Positions 17,378 through 26,170 of a stretch of DNA of 64,000 nucleotides are shown one piece after another. This DNA comes from Mycobacterium sp. (GTDB lineage Bacteria > Actinomycetota > Actinomycetes > Mycobacteriales > Mycobacteriaceae). The notes below the pieces were generated by a model that made no database searches, was not told the DNA's origin, and saw only the letters and a program-made list of their open reading frames with translations. A program made the translations under genes and the position numbers. The stretch spans positions 186,001-250,000 of the forward strand of contig JACPVR010000022.1 of NCBI GenBank assembly GCA_016197405.1, in the 5' to 3' direction. Position 1 is the first letter of the stretch; each line of letters begins with the position of its first letter.

Positions 17378-18672
17378 GCGCGGACTCCCCGCCGCCGGCT
17401 CCAGCGCCGTGACGGCCGCCGGGCGGCGGCATCGCGGGCCGGGACGCGCTGATGGGTGCGCCCGTAATCGGCGATGGCCCGGTCATAGGCCGCCAGCAGC
17501 GCGTCGGTGGTGTGCTCCCAGGAGAAGCCGGCGGCATGTGCGACGGCCGCCGATCCCATGGCGGCCAGTTCGGCGGGGTCACGCGCCAGCAGCGTGCGAA
17601 GCGCATCGGCCCAATCGCCGGGGTCGTGCCCGTCGACCAGCACGCCGGTGACACCGTCGCGGACGGCGACCGGCAAGCCGCCGACCGCGGCCGCGACGAC
17701 CGGCGTCCCGCAGGCCTGCGCCTCGACGGCCACCAGACCGAAGGATTCCGAATAGCTCGGCACCGCGACCAGATCGGCGGCGCGGTACAACGCGACGAGC
17801 CCCTGGCGGGTCTGCGGCGGCAGGAATGTCACCCGATCGGTGATACCCAGTTCGGCGGCGAGCTTGATGAGCCCGTCCGGCACGGCCAGCCCGCTGCCGG
17901 ACGGACCACCGGCCACCACCACCCGCACGGACGGGAGCTGGGCCGCGGCGCGCAGCAACACATCGGGGGCCTTGAGCGGTTGGATCCGGCCGACGAAGGC
18001 CACCACCGACTCGTCGGGGGCCAGCCCGAGTTCGGCTCGCGCCTGCGCACGGTCCCCCGGCGAGAAGGTCTGCAGGTCGACACCCGGATGCACCACGTCG
18101 ATACGTCCGGGATCGGCATGGTGTAGTGAAACCAGTTGGCGCGCTTCGTCTTCGGTATTGACGACCAAACGGTCGGCCTCGTCGACGACCTGCTGCTCGC
18201 CGACCGAGCGCAACGGCGGCTCGGGGGCGTCACCGGCGGCCAGCGCGGCGTTCTTGACGGCGGCCAAGGTGTGCGCGGTGTGCACCAGCGGCACCGCCCA
18301 GCGGTCCCGGGCCAGCCAGCCGACCTGGCCGGAAAGCCAGTAGTGCGAATGCACGATGTCGTAGTACCCCGGCTCATGGGTGGCCTCGGCACGCAACACC
18401 CCGGCGGTGAAAGCGCACAGCTGGGTGGGCAGGTCGTATTTGTCCAGGCCCTCGAACGGCCCGGCCACCACATTGCGCACCAGCACACCGGGCGCAACCC
18501 GCACCACGGCGGGATCGGCCGAGGACGTCGCGCGGGTGAAGATCTCCACTTCGACACCGCGGCGGGCCATGTGCAAAGCGGTCTGCAGAACGTAGACGTT
18601 CATCCCGCCGGCATCACCGGTTCCGGGCTGGGCCAGCGGCGAGGTATGGACCGACAACACGGCGACGCGCAC
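17374..18672 (-). CDS. mshA: D-inositol-3-phosphate glycosyltransferase MshA
   Basis: 432-aa GT4-family enzyme, first step of mycothiol synthesis, joining UDP-GlcNAc and 1-L-myo-inositol-1-phosphate. N-terminal VLSVHTSPLAQPGTGDAGG with GGMNVYVL, then YYDIVHSHYWLSGQVGWLA, VHTAHTLAAVKN, VVAFVGRIQPLKAP and the donor motif PSYSESFGLVAVEAQACGTP. GTG 18672. The N-terminus is shorter than the annotated M. tuberculosis protein (about 40 residues less), beginning right at the first strand. It diverges from the DUF202 pair across 106 bp and is coupled to the YbjN gene. Confidence 0.97.
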   Translation of the reverse strand: MRVAVLSVHTSPLAQPGTGDAGGMNVYVLQTALHMARRGVEVEIFTRATSSADPAVVRVAPGVLVRNVVAGPFEGLDKYDLPTQLCAFTAGVLRAEATHEPGYYDIVHSHYWLSGQVGWLARDRWAVPLVHTAHTLAAVKNAALAAGDAPEPPLRSVGEQQVVDEADRLVVNTEDEARQLVSLHHADPGRIDVVHPGVDLQTFSPGDRAQARAELGLAPDESVVAFVGRIQPLKAPDVLLRAAAQLPSVRVVVAGGPSGSGLAVPDGLIKLAAELGITDRVTFLPPQTRQGLVALYRAADLVAVPSYSESFGLVAVEAQACGTPVVAAAVGGLPVAVRDGVTGVLVDGHDPGDWADALRTLLARDPAELAAMGSAAVAHAAGFSWEHTTDALLAAYDRAIADYGRTHQRVPARDAAARRPSRRWSRRRGVRA

Positions 18673-18778
18673 ACCCCATCCTTACACCGTTGCCTTTCGG
18701 CGGGCGAATGCGCGTGCCGCCCACCCCGATATGCAAGGGTGACCCGACAAACTTCCCCGCCACATGCTGAGGTGTCCG

Positions 18779-19159
18779 ATGATCCCTGGCCCCGACGACG
18801 ACGCGGGTGACCCGCCGCCAGAGACCGAGCCCGATTACCGGTTCACCCTGGCCAACGAACGCACCTTCCTGGCGTGGCAGCGCACCGCTCTGGCACTGCT
18901 CGCCGCCGGTGTGGCGGTGGTGCAGTTGCTGCCCGAGCTCGTCATCCCCGGGGCGCGCCACCTGCTCGGCGGACTGCTGGCGCTGCTGGCCATCCTCACC
19001 GCCGCGATGGGTCTGCGCCGCTGGGATCAGGTCGGCAAAGCCATCCGCTGCGGGGCCCCGCTACCGCGCAATCCGACACCGCTCTACCTGGCCGCGGGGC
19101 TGGTGCTGCTCGGCCTGATCACCGTGGCGCTGGTCATCGCCGGGGTGGCCGGGCGGTGA
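18779..19159 (+). CDS. DUF202/YidH-family membrane protein 1
   Basis: 126-aa inner-membrane protein with three hydrophobic segments (about 40-57, 65-83, 104-124) and the family signature ANERTFLAWQRTALALLA before the first helix. A polar Asp/Pro-rich N-terminus precedes it. ATG 18779 is preferred, with GAGGTG just upstream; ATG 18764 is an alternative. Its TGA overlaps the GTG of the second DUF202 gene (GTGA), so the two are made together and may form a heteromer. Function unknown. Confidence 0.85.
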   Translation: MIPGPDDDAGDPPPETEPDYRFTLANERTFLAWQRTALALLAAGVAVVQLLPELVIPGARHLLGGLLALLAILTAAMGLRRWDQVGKAIRCGAPLPRNPTPLYLAAGLVLLGLITVALVIAGVAGR

Positions 19160-19488
19160 CCATCGGCGGGGTCCACGGTCCGCCCGACGGCGGGCTGCAG
19201 GCCGAACGGACGTCACTGTCGTGGGGACGCACCTCGCTTGCGATGCTGGCCAACGGCGGTGTGCTGTTGCTCAAGGAGTTCGGCCAGGCCGGGCATCCGC
19301 TGCGGCTCGCGGCTGCCGGACTGGCCGTGGTGATAGCCCTCGGCACGTATCTGATCGGTACGCGGCGGCAGGCCGTCCTGCGCAAGTGGCCGTTACCGGC
19401 GACCGTCACCGCCACCCGCGAGGTTCACCTGGTCGGTGCCGCGGTGCTGTTGCTGATGGTCGTCAGTGTGATCGCCGTCCTCGTCTGA
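19156..19488 (+). CDS. DUF202-family membrane protein 2
   Basis: 110-aa membrane protein, divergent partner of the preceding gene. After an N-terminal stretch it has the same signature QAERTSLSWGRTSLAMLANG and three hydrophobic segments, ending LLLMVVSVIAVLV. The start is GTG 19156, fixed by the 4-bp overlap with the upstream stop. The frame is open further upstream but only inside the first gene. It ends one base before the convergent ROK-regulator stop, so no terminator separates them. Confidence 0.82.
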   Translation: MTIGGVHGPPDGGLQAERTSLSWGRTSLAMLANGGVLLLKEFGQAGHPLRLAAAGLAVVIALGTYLIGTRRQAVLRKWPLPATVTATREVHLVGAAVLLLMVVSVIAVLV

Positions 19489-19489
19489 C

Positions 19490-20800
19490 TCAGGCGCTCA
19501 CACCGGGCCGGGCCGCTGCCGCCGAGCTGGTGGATTTGCGCAGCGCGCCCAACGGGTCGGTGTACAGGCCGCCCAACGACACGATGCCGGCACCGGCCTC
19601 CTGCACGCGGTTGCCGAATGCGCTGACCCGGATCTCGCGGGGGGCCAGCACCGACCGGCGCCCGAACGCCTCGAGGACGTCGGCCATGGCCTCCGGATAC
19701 TCCGTGAACGCCTGCCCGCCGACCACCAGGTCATCGGGGTTGAGCAGATCGCGCAGCAGAGCCACCGCCTCGCCGAGTACCCGTGCCCGCTCGGTCAGCA
19801 GTCCCTGCGCGGCGGTGTTGCCGCGGCGCGCGGCGGCCAGCACCGGCGCCAGTGTGGAGGCCGCCGAGGGCGCGGCCGGCCCGGCAGGGCCGACGATGCC
19901 GAGGCGCCGGGCTGCGGCCAGCACTGCCTCGTCGCTGACCGTTGACTCCAAAAGCCCTGTGCCACCGAGTAATTCCGATTGAGCGGGCAGGTTCGCAATG
20001 GTCCCGGGCCCGGTGGCCGGGGTGTGTACCCGGCCGTCGATCACCAGTGCGTAACCGACCGTCTCGCGGGCGTAGACGTAGAGGCTGCTCGACGTCGGCC
20101 GTCGCACTCCCAGCAGCAGCTCGGCGCCGGCCATGGCGTCGACCGCGGCGGCCACCGACACCGGCAGACCCAGCGTCTCGGCCAGGACCGGACCGACCGG
20201 GGCCTGCGTCCAGCCCAGCCGCTGGTGGTCGACGTGTCCGCTGACACCGTCCACCGCGCCGCCGATGGCGACACCGACCCACAACGGGCGACGTTTGTGC
20301 CAGCGGCTCAGATAACGCTGGGCGCTGCCCGCCAGACCCGCCAGCGCGGCGGCTTGCGGCCCACTGGGTGTCGGCGTCTCCACCGCGTCCAGGGTCCGGC
20401 CGAACAGGTCGGTGGCCACGATGCTGGTGGTGCGCGCACCGATGTGCACGCCCAGGGTCAGGAACGGCTCATGGTTGACCTCGACGGGGATGCGGGGCCG
20501 GCCGATCGCCCCCGAGACCGCCAGGTCGGCCCGCTCACGCAGCAAACCGGCTTCCAAAAGGGCGGTGACCTGGCGGTTCACCGTCGCGATGGACAGTGAG
20601 GTGGCGCCGGCGATGACGTCGCGGGCGATCGGGCCGCGGCGGCGGGCGGCGGCGAAGACCGCGGCGGCCGGACCGTCCCCGATACGCAGCGAGGGCGCGA
20701 CGATGTGGTGGCGGGCGCGCAGCACCTGCGCGCTGGTCCGCGCCTTGGGGCTGGTGAGAACCGGCTTGTGCAGTGGGGCGATGGTGGAGGAAGTACGCAC
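19490..20800 (-). CDS. ROK-family transcriptional regulator (Rv0485 type)
   Basis: 436-aa regulator. N-terminal winged helix (about 40-105) with GPIARDVIAGATSLSIATVNRQVTALLEAGLL, then the ROK sugar-kinase-like domain with TLGVHIGARTTSIVATDLFG, VGVAIGGAVDG and the glycine-rich later strands. The family CxCGxxGC zinc motif is not recognisable, so this is a degenerate ROK. GTG 20800 has AAGGA 7 nt upstream; the frame is open further but lacks a ribosome site. Rv0485 controls PE/PPE genes in M. tuberculosis; here no such genes are adjacent. A large inverted repeat lies in the divergent promoter region (20892-20928). Confidence 0.88.
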   Translation of the reverse strand: MRTSSTIAPLHKPVLTSPKARTSAQVLRARHHIVAPSLRIGDGPAAAVFAAARRRGPIARDVIAGATSLSIATVNRQVTALLEAGLLRERADLAVSGAIGRPRIPVEVNHEPFLTLGVHIGARTTSIVATDLFGRTLDAVETPTPSGPQAAALAGLAGSAQRYLSRWHKRRPLWVGVAIGGAVDGVSGHVDHQRLGWTQAPVGPVLAETLGLPVSVAAAVDAMAGAELLLGVRRPTSSSLYVYARETVGYALVIDGRVHTPATGPGTIANLPAQSELLGGTGLLESTVSDEAVLAAARRLGIVGPAGPAAPSAASTLAPVLAAARRGNTAAQGLLTERARVLGEAVALLRDLLNPDDLVVGGQAFTEYPEAMADVLEAFGRRSVLAPREIRVSAFGNRVQEAGAGIVSLGGLYTDPLGALRKSTSSAAAARPGVSA

Positions 20801-20891
20801 GACGTTGTCCTTGTGTCCGAGGGATCTGGCGGGACTTGTTCGCGCCGATCGCCCGCTACAGGGACGCGTCAGACGCGACGGAAAACGGGAC

Positions 20892-20928
20892 AACAACACA
20901 TGCCGGCGTGCGCCGCGGCAGTGTTGTT
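20892..20928. promoter_or_regulatory. 13-bp inverted repeat between ROK regulator and SDR
   Basis: AACAACAC-a-TGCCG (20892-20905) pairs with CGGCAGTGTTGTT (20916-20928) with one bulged base and a 10-nt loop. It lies 92 bp upstream of the regulator and 55 bp upstream of the SDR gene. It is a candidate operator for the ROK protein, or an RNA hairpin in either leader. Confidence 0.55.
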
Positions 20929-20982
20929 CAGAGTCAATCCCGACATGGGTGAGAATTTAGCACGGTTATTAGAGTTGTACCG

Positions 20983-21735
20983 ATGACCACTCCAGATGCC
21001 CACAACCGCGTCGCCGTCGTCACCGGAGCCAGCTCCGGCATCGGCGAAGCGACCGCGAAAGTCCTTGCCGGCCTTGGCTTTCACGTCGTCGCGGTGGCCC
21101 GCCGGGCCGACCGCATCCAAGCCCTCGCCGAGGAGATCGACGGCACCGCGATTGTGGCCGACGTCACAGACGACGCGGCAGTCGACGCCCTGGTCGCGAG
21201 CCTGCCGCGCGTCGACGTGCTGGTGAATAACGCCGGCGGCGCCAAAGGCCTCGAGCCGGTTGCCGAGGCCAACCTGGAGCATTGGCGCTGGATGTGGGAG
21301 ACCAACGTGCTGGGCACCCTGCGGGTCACCCGGGGACTGCTGCCCAAACTCATCAGTTCGGGCAACGGGCTCATCGTCACCATCACGTCCATCGCGGCAT
21401 TGGAGACCTACGACGGCGGCTCCGGTTACACCGCGGCAAAGCACGCCCAGGGCGCCCTGCATCGCACCCTGCGCGGCGAACTACTCGGAAAACCGGTGCG
21501 CCTCACCGAGATTGCGCCCGGAGCGGTCGAGACCGAATTCTCCCTGGTGCGCTTCGGCGGCGACGAGGAGCGCGCCGACTCGGTCTACGCAGGCATCACG
21601 CCGCTGGTGGCCCAGGATGTCGCCGAGGTCATCGGCTTCGTCGCGTCACGGCCGTCCCACGTCAACCTCGACCAGATCGTCATCCGGCCCCGCGACCAGG
21701 CGCCGCACGGCCGGTTCAACCGCCAGGTTCGCTAG
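20983..21735 (+). CDS. Short-chain dehydrogenase/reductase (Rv0484c type)
   Basis: 250-aa classical SDR, NAD(P)-dependent. Cofactor motif VVTGASSGIGEATAKVL, VARRADR after strand 2 (an Arg pair favouring NADP), NNAGGAKG, catalytic block ITSIAALETYDGGSGYTAAKHA (Ser, Tyr, Lys present) and PGAVETEFS. It resembles serine/3-hydroxy acid dehydrogenases of the YdfG group; the substrate is not certain. No clear ribosome site precedes ATG 20983, so a very short leader is possible. Its last 20 bp overlap the end of the convergent L,D-transpeptidase gene. Confidence 0.9.
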   Translation: MTTPDAHNRVAVVTGASSGIGEATAKVLAGLGFHVVAVARRADRIQALAEEIDGTAIVADVTDDAAVDALVASLPRVDVLVNNAGGAKGLEPVAEANLEHWRWMWETNVLGTLRVTRGLLPKLISSGNGLIVTITSIAALETYDGGSGYTAAKHAQGALHRTLRGELLGKPVRLTEIAPGAVETEFSLVRFGGDEERADSVYAGITPLVAQDVAEVIGFVASRPSHVNLDQIVIRPRDQAPHGRFNRQVR

Positions 21736-23053
21736 TACTGCTCGACGTCGTGCTCGGCGTCGTCGTCGGGGTACCCGACAGCGTCGGGGCGTCGGTCGGC
21801 GTGACCGGCGCGGTGCTGGGCATGTTCGACGGTTTCGCCGATGTCGTCAGCGCCGACATCGACTGCCACTCGTCCCAGGACACCGCCCAGTCCCAGATGT
21901 CGCCGTCGGCGTAGGACAGCTCGATCCGGGTGCCGGTCACCTCGACCGGGTCGCCGTAGAGCGCGGTGTTGAAGTACTGCTGGGCGTCGTCGGTCGACAG
22001 GTTGATGCAGCCGTTGGTGACGTTGGTGTTGCCCTGGGCACCGGAACTGGCCGGGTTGGCGTGGATGAACTCGCCGTTGTTGGAGATCCGGACCGCGAAA
22101 CGTTCGTGGACGTTGGCGTAACCGGCCGCCGGGTTGGTCATGTAGAAGTCTTCGTACTTCTCGGTGACGACGTGGATACCGCTGCGGGTCACGTTGCGGT
22201 CCACATCCCCCTCGCCGTAGCTGCACGGCAGGTCCATGATGACACCGGCGTCGGTGACCACCTGGATGCGATGGCTGGACGCCTCGGCGATGACGACCTG
22301 GCGACGGCCGATGCTGATGTCGAGCGTGGAATCGACAGCGCCGTAAGCATCTTCACCGAACGGGACACCGTAGAGCTTGGCGTCGACGTGCACGGTGGTG
22401 CCCGCCGGGTAGTACTCCTTGGTCCGCCAGTGCACGCGGGAACCGCCGACCTCGTCGGGCAACCAGGCCCAGCTGCCCTCGACGGCCGGGACGGTGGTGA
22501 CGGTGAGCGCCTTCTCGACGTCGGCACGGTATTTGTCGTCGATGGACGCGTCGAACTGCATGATGATCGGCGCGGCCACGCCCACCGTCTGCCCGTCGGA
22601 CAGCTGGAACTGACCGTTGACGGTCACGGTCGGGTTGATCGTGGTGAAGCTGCCGGTGACCGGGGTCGACTTCCCGTCGCCGCCGACGACCGATCCACCC
22701 CAGGTGTACTGCACGCCGTAGCCCAGCGGTTCGGAGGTGGTGAAGACCGTGCGGTCCCGGTTCAGGGCGCCCGCGACGGCCTTGCCCTCCGGGTTGGTCA
22801 GGCTCACTCGCTGCAGCCAGCCGTCGGTCACTTCCAACCGCACCGGGGCGGTGGGCGCCACGTCGACGGCCGCGGCGGCCGGGGTGAACTTCAGCGTGGG
22901 CGCCGGAGGCGGCTGCGCCGGGGTGTCGGATTTGCCGCCGCTGTTCATACAGGCAGCCAGCGCGGCCGGCGCAACAGCGCCCAGGGCAAGCGCGCCGAGC
23001 GCCCGACGCCGGCTGACCGGGTTCGGGCGGGACGGTTCGCCGACGGTACTCAC
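21716..23053 (-). CDS. lprQ: L,D-transpeptidase lipoprotein (LprQ/LdtMt5 type)
   Basis: 445-aa periplasmic peptidoglycan cross-linking enzyme that makes 3-3 links. The N-terminus has an Arg-rich stretch (VSRRRALG) and a lipobox with Cys35 (ALAACMN). Two Ig-like domains follow (about 50-245), then the YkuD catalytic domain (250-375) with FIHANP (His331) and NVTNGCINLS, where Cys349 is the nucleophile; the usual SHGCxN is replaced by TNGCIN. A Ser/Thr/Pro-rich C-terminal tail of about 45 residues is the LdtMt5-like feature. Twin-Arg export is possible but the hydrophobic stretch is Ala-rich. Confidence 0.93.
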   Translation of the reverse strand: MSTVGEPSRPNPVSRRRALGALALGAVAPAALAACMNSGGKSDTPAQPPPAPTLKFTPAAAAVDVAPTAPVRLEVTDGWLQRVSLTNPEGKAVAGALNRDRTVFTTSEPLGYGVQYTWGGSVVGGDGKSTPVTGSFTTINPTVTVNGQFQLSDGQTVGVAAPIIMQFDASIDDKYRADVEKALTVTTVPAVEGSWAWLPDEVGGSRVHWRTKEYYPAGTTVHVDAKLYGVPFGEDAYGAVDSTLDISIGRRQVVIAEASSHRIQVVTDAGVIMDLPCSYGEGDVDRNVTRSGIHVVTEKYEDFYMTNPAAGYANVHERFAVRISNNGEFIHANPASSGAQGNTNVTNGCINLSTDDAQQYFNTALYGDPVEVTGTRIELSYADGDIWDWAVSWDEWQSMSALTTSAKPSNMPSTAPVTPTDAPTLSGTPTTTPSTTSSSTSEPGG

Positions 23054-23111
23054 GTAGAACCAGGGTACGGATTGCCTGGCGGTGACCGAAATCCTGCGGT
23101 GCGATCCCGGC

Positions 23112-24197
23112 TCAGATCACACAGCCGACCAGCACCGGTTCGGGTTCCAGGCGGATGCCGAACCGCTCGGCGACACCGTCGCGCACCCGGCGCGCGAGGG
23201 CGATCACATCGGCACTGGTGGCCGTACCGCGGTTGGTCAGGGCCAGGGCGTGCTTGGTCGACAGTCGCGCCGGTGCGTCGGCGGCCGGGAAACCTTTGCT
23301 GAAGCCCGCGTGTTCCACCAGCCAGCCGGCCGCCAGCTTCACCCGGCCTTCACCGCCCGGATAGTTGGGAATTGTTGTGCCACCGGTCTTTTCGTGTTCA
23401 GCGCAGAGCCGGGTGAAAAACTCGCGGGTGACGACCGGGTTGGTGAAGAACGATCCGACACTCCAGGTGTCATGGTCGTCGGCATCGAGCACCATGCCCT
23501 TGCCGCGGCGCAGGGCCAGGACGGCATCGCGCACCGCGGCCGGCTCGGCGCGGGTACCGGCTTCGGCGCCGAGTGCGCTGCTGAGTTCGCCGTACCGCAG
23601 CGACGCGCTGCGCCCGGATTCGTCGAGGACGAACTCCACTTCGACCACAACAGGGCTCGGGCCGGCGACTACCGGGTGTTTGAGCACGCTGGTGCGGTAG
23701 CCGAACCCCAGTTCCCCGGCCGGCACCCATGCGCATTCGCCGGTGCGACGGTCCAGCAATCGCACCCGGGACAGGGTGTCGGCCACCTCGGCGCCGTACG
23801 CGCCGACGTTCTGCACCGGCGTGGCACCCGCCGAGCCGGGAATACCGGACAGGCATTCCAGGCCGCCCAGACCCGCTGCGGTGGCCGTGGCCACCACGGC
23901 GTCCCACTCGGCGCCGGCCTCGGCTGTGATCGTGTTGCCGTCCACGGTGATTCGGTCGTTGACCAGCCGCACGACGGTCAGCCCGGTGAGATCGTCGGCG
24001 ATCACCACATTGGATCCGCCGCCCAGAACCAACGGTTCGGAGTCGTCGTCGGCAAGTGCGGTCAGCACCGCGACGACCTGTTCGGTCGTGGCGGCGGTGA
24101 TGAGCCGGCGCGCCACCGGACCCACCCGCAGCGTCGTCAGCGGAGCCAACGGCACATCGTGGCTGACCGCCGCGCCCGCGAATTCCGAACCGCCCAC
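23112..24197 (-). CDS. murB: UDP-N-acetylenolpyruvoylglucosamine reductase
   Basis: 361-aa FAD enzyme of peptidoglycan precursor synthesis. VPLAPLTTLRVGPVARRL opens the FAD domain; GGGSNVVIAD and GGLECLSGIPGSAGATPVQN bind FAD and pyrophosphate; GYRTSVLK follows, and VGSFFTNPVV holds the catalytic Ser. The C-terminal glutamate lies in EPEPVLVG. GTG 24197 gives a conventional type I length. Only 26 bp separate it from the divergent DUF2505 gene, so the two promoters must overlap and at least one transcript is nearly leaderless. Confidence 0.97.
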   Translation of the reverse strand: MGGSEFAGAAVSHDVPLAPLTTLRVGPVARRLITAATTEQVVAVLTALADDDSEPLVLGGGSNVVIADDLTGLTVVRLVNDRITVDGNTITAEAGAEWDAVVATATAAGLGGLECLSGIPGSAGATPVQNVGAYGAEVADTLSRVRLLDRRTGECAWVPAGELGFGYRTSVLKHPVVAGPSPVVVEVEFVLDESGRSASLRYGELSSALGAEAGTRAEPAAVRDAVLALRRGKGMVLDADDHDTWSVGSFFTNPVVTREFFTRLCAEHEKTGGTTIPNYPGGEGRVKLAAGWLVEHAGFSKGFPAADAPARLSTKHALALTNRGTATSADVIALARRVRDGVAERFGIRLEPEPVLVGCVI

Positions 24198-24223
24198 GGG
24201 CGGTAACGGTAGCCTGACCAGCT

Positions 24224-24730
24224 ATGCCGCGTTCATTCGACATGTCCGCCGACTACGCGGGCACCGTCGATCAACTCCATCAGGCGTTCACCGACGAGCA
24301 GTACTGGCTGGACCGGTTGTCCGATTCCGGTGCCGACGAGGCCACCCTGGACTCGCTGCACGTCGACGGGGACGGCCGCGTCACCGCGGTCACCACCCAG
24401 GTGCTCTACACCGACCGGCTGCCCGGCATCGTGACGCAGTTCCACCGCGGCGACCTGCACATCGTGCGTACCGAGAGTTGGGCACCGGTGGCCGACGGCC
24501 GCTCCAGCGCCACCGTGAACGGCGACATCCCGGGCGCGCCGGTGACGCTGCAGGGCGATGCCACGTTGTCCCCGTTGGGTGCCGGTTCGCGGCTGACGCT
24601 GCAGGCCAGCATCGAGGTCAGGGTCCCGCTGGTCGGCGGCAAGATCGAGACCTTCATCCGCGGCCAGCTGTCCAACCTGCTGGTAGCCGAGCAGCGGTTC
24701 ACGTCGAAATGGCTGGCAGCGAACCCGTAG
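24224..24730 (+). CDS. DUF2505 protein 1 (Rv0481c type)
   Basis: 168-aa START/SRPBCC-like protein. It starts MPRSFDMSADYAGTVDQLHQAF, has a run of beta-strands and ends with a long helix around VPLVGGKIETFIRGQLSNLLVAEQRFTSKWL, the family hallmark. Such folds bind hydrophobic ligands; none is known here. ATG 24224 is preceded by a possible -10 (TAGCCT) only 8 nt away, so a leaderless mRNA is plausible. A paralogue follows 31 bp downstream. Confidence 0.85.
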   Translation: MPRSFDMSADYAGTVDQLHQAFTDEQYWLDRLSDSGADEATLDSLHVDGDGRVTAVTTQVLYTDRLPGIVTQFHRGDLHIVRTESWAPVADGRSSATVNGDIPGAPVTLQGDATLSPLGAGSRLTLQASIEVRVPLVGGKIETFIRGQLSNLLVAEQRFTSKWLAANP

Positions 24731-24761
24731 CGCCCCGATCAGCTCGACTAAGCTGGACCGA

Positions 24762-25277
24762 ATGAGCCGTCGCATGGATCACGTCGTCTCGTTCGACGCC
24801 CCGGCTGAGCGGATCTACGCCGACTTCACCAGCCGCAGCTACTGGGACACCCTGATGAGCGCGTACGGCTGGCTGACACCGCATTCGGAAATCACCGAAT
24901 TCCGCTCCGACGACTCCGGCACCGACATCGTGTTCAAGCAGACGATGCCGCGCTCGGAGCTGCCACCCATCGCGCGTTCGGTGATGCCGGTGGACATGGT
25001 CGTCACCCGGGAGCAGCATTTCGACCCGTTCGATCCGCACACCAAGCGCGCCGACGGCACCTACCGCGCGACGGTGCCCGCCGGCCCCGGTCATTTCGCG
25101 GGCACCTATCACCTGACCGAGACCCCGTCGGGGAGCCAATTGCGCCTGGTCAGCGTGTGCAAGGTGCGGATTCCGCTGGTGGGCGGCACGCTCGAGCAGC
25201 TGATCCTGTCGAATATCACCCAGCTGTTCGACGCCGAAGGGGCGTTCATGTCCGATTGGGTGACCCGGCAGCGCTAA
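24762..25277 (+). CDS. DUF2505 protein 2
   Basis: 171-aa paralogue of the preceding gene in tandem. It shares the opening MDHVVSFDAPAERIYADF and the C-terminal block IPLVGGTLEQLILSNITQLFDAEGAFMSDW. The conserved hydrophobic pocket helix is present. The pair may arise from local duplication. Co-transcription with the flanking genes (24224 to 27921) is likely from close same-strand spacing. Confidence 0.83.
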   Translation: MSRRMDHVVSFDAPAERIYADFTSRSYWDTLMSAYGWLTPHSEITEFRSDDSGTDIVFKQTMPRSELPPIARSVMPVDMVVTREQHFDPFDPHTKRADGTYRATVPAGPGHFAGTYHLTETPSGSQLRLVSVCKVRIPLVGGTLEQLILSNITQLFDAEGAFMSDWVTRQR

Positions 25278-25291
25278 CTCAGGAGGCGGCA

Positions 25292-26083
25292 ATCGGGACC
25301 CGACCGATAGGGCAGCCGACCCGGGGCACCACCGGCTACAACCGGTTGCGGCGCGCCGACCGCTGGCTGGTGCACACGCCGCGGGTGCGCACCGCGCTGC
25401 TGGCCGCCCAGGATCCGCTGGTGGTGGATCTGGGCTACGGCGCGCTGCCCACCACCACCCTGGAACTGGCCGCCCGGCTGCGCACCGTCCGTGCCGACAC
25501 CCGGGTGCTGGGGCTGGAGATCGATCCGGAACGGGTGCGGGTGGCGCGCGCCGCCGCGGGGACGAGCGCCGGTGTCGATTTCGCGCTCGGCGGTTTCGAG
25601 TTGGCGGGCCGGCACCCGGTGCTGGTCCGGGCCTTCAATGTGCTGCGGCAATATCCGGTCGACGAGGTGGCCGGCGCCTGGGCGACCATGCAGGCGGCGT
25701 TGGCGCCGGGCGGGTTGATCGCCGACGGCACCTGCGATGAGCTGGGCCGGCGCTGCTGCTGGGTGCTGCTCGACGCCGAGGGACCGGTGAGCCTGACACT
25801 GGCCTGCGATCCGTTGCATATCGATAAGCCGTCCGACCTGGCCGAACGCCTGCCCAAGGTGCTGATCCACCACAACGTCGCGGGCCAGCCGATCCACGCG
25901 CTGCTGGCCGCGGCCGACCAGGCCTGGGCAACGGCGGCCGGACACGGGGTCTTCGGGCCGCGTAACCGCTGGCGGGCCATGCTCTCGGCGTTGCAGGCCG
26001 ACGGTGTGGCGCTGGCCCCTCAGCGCCGACGGCTGCGCGATGCCGTGCTGACCGTGCCGTGGGAGCTGGTCGCACCGGTGTAG
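25292..26083 (+). CDS. SAM-dependent methyltransferase-like protein, start codon unusual
   Basis: About 263 aa, class I methyltransferase-like. LVVDLGYGALPTTTLELA is a motif I variant, VLGLEIDPERVRVAR is motif II, FNVLRQYP stands where the active-site loop is expected, and LAPGGLIADGTCDE follows. The frame is clear, yet no ATG, GTG or TTG lies within reach of the perfect AGGAGG at 25281-25286; the codon at the ideal spacing of 5 nt is ATC (25292). Alternatives are TTG 25256, which overlaps the upstream gene, or TTG 25346, which would remove a conserved-looking N-terminus (TRGTTGYNRLRRADRWLVH). Function unknown. Confidence 0.7.
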   Translation: MGTRPIGQPTRGTTGYNRLRRADRWLVHTPRVRTALLAAQDPLVVDLGYGALPTTTLELAARLRTVRADTRVLGLEIDPERVRVARAAAGTSAGVDFALGGFELAGRHPVLVRAFNVLRQYPVDEVAGAWATMQAALAPGGLIADGTCDELGRRCCWVLLDAEGPVSLTLACDPLHIDKPSDLAERLPKVLIHHNVAGQPIHALLAAADQAWATAAGHGVFGPRNRWRAMLSALQADGVALAPQRRRLRDAVLTVPWELVAPV

Positions 26084-26170
26084 CTCACCCGATTTCTGCA
26101 CCAGGGTTGCCGTCGGCGGCCAAACACGGCCATCAGGCAGAAGTCGGCGTCGACCGCCTAGCCTGGATGC

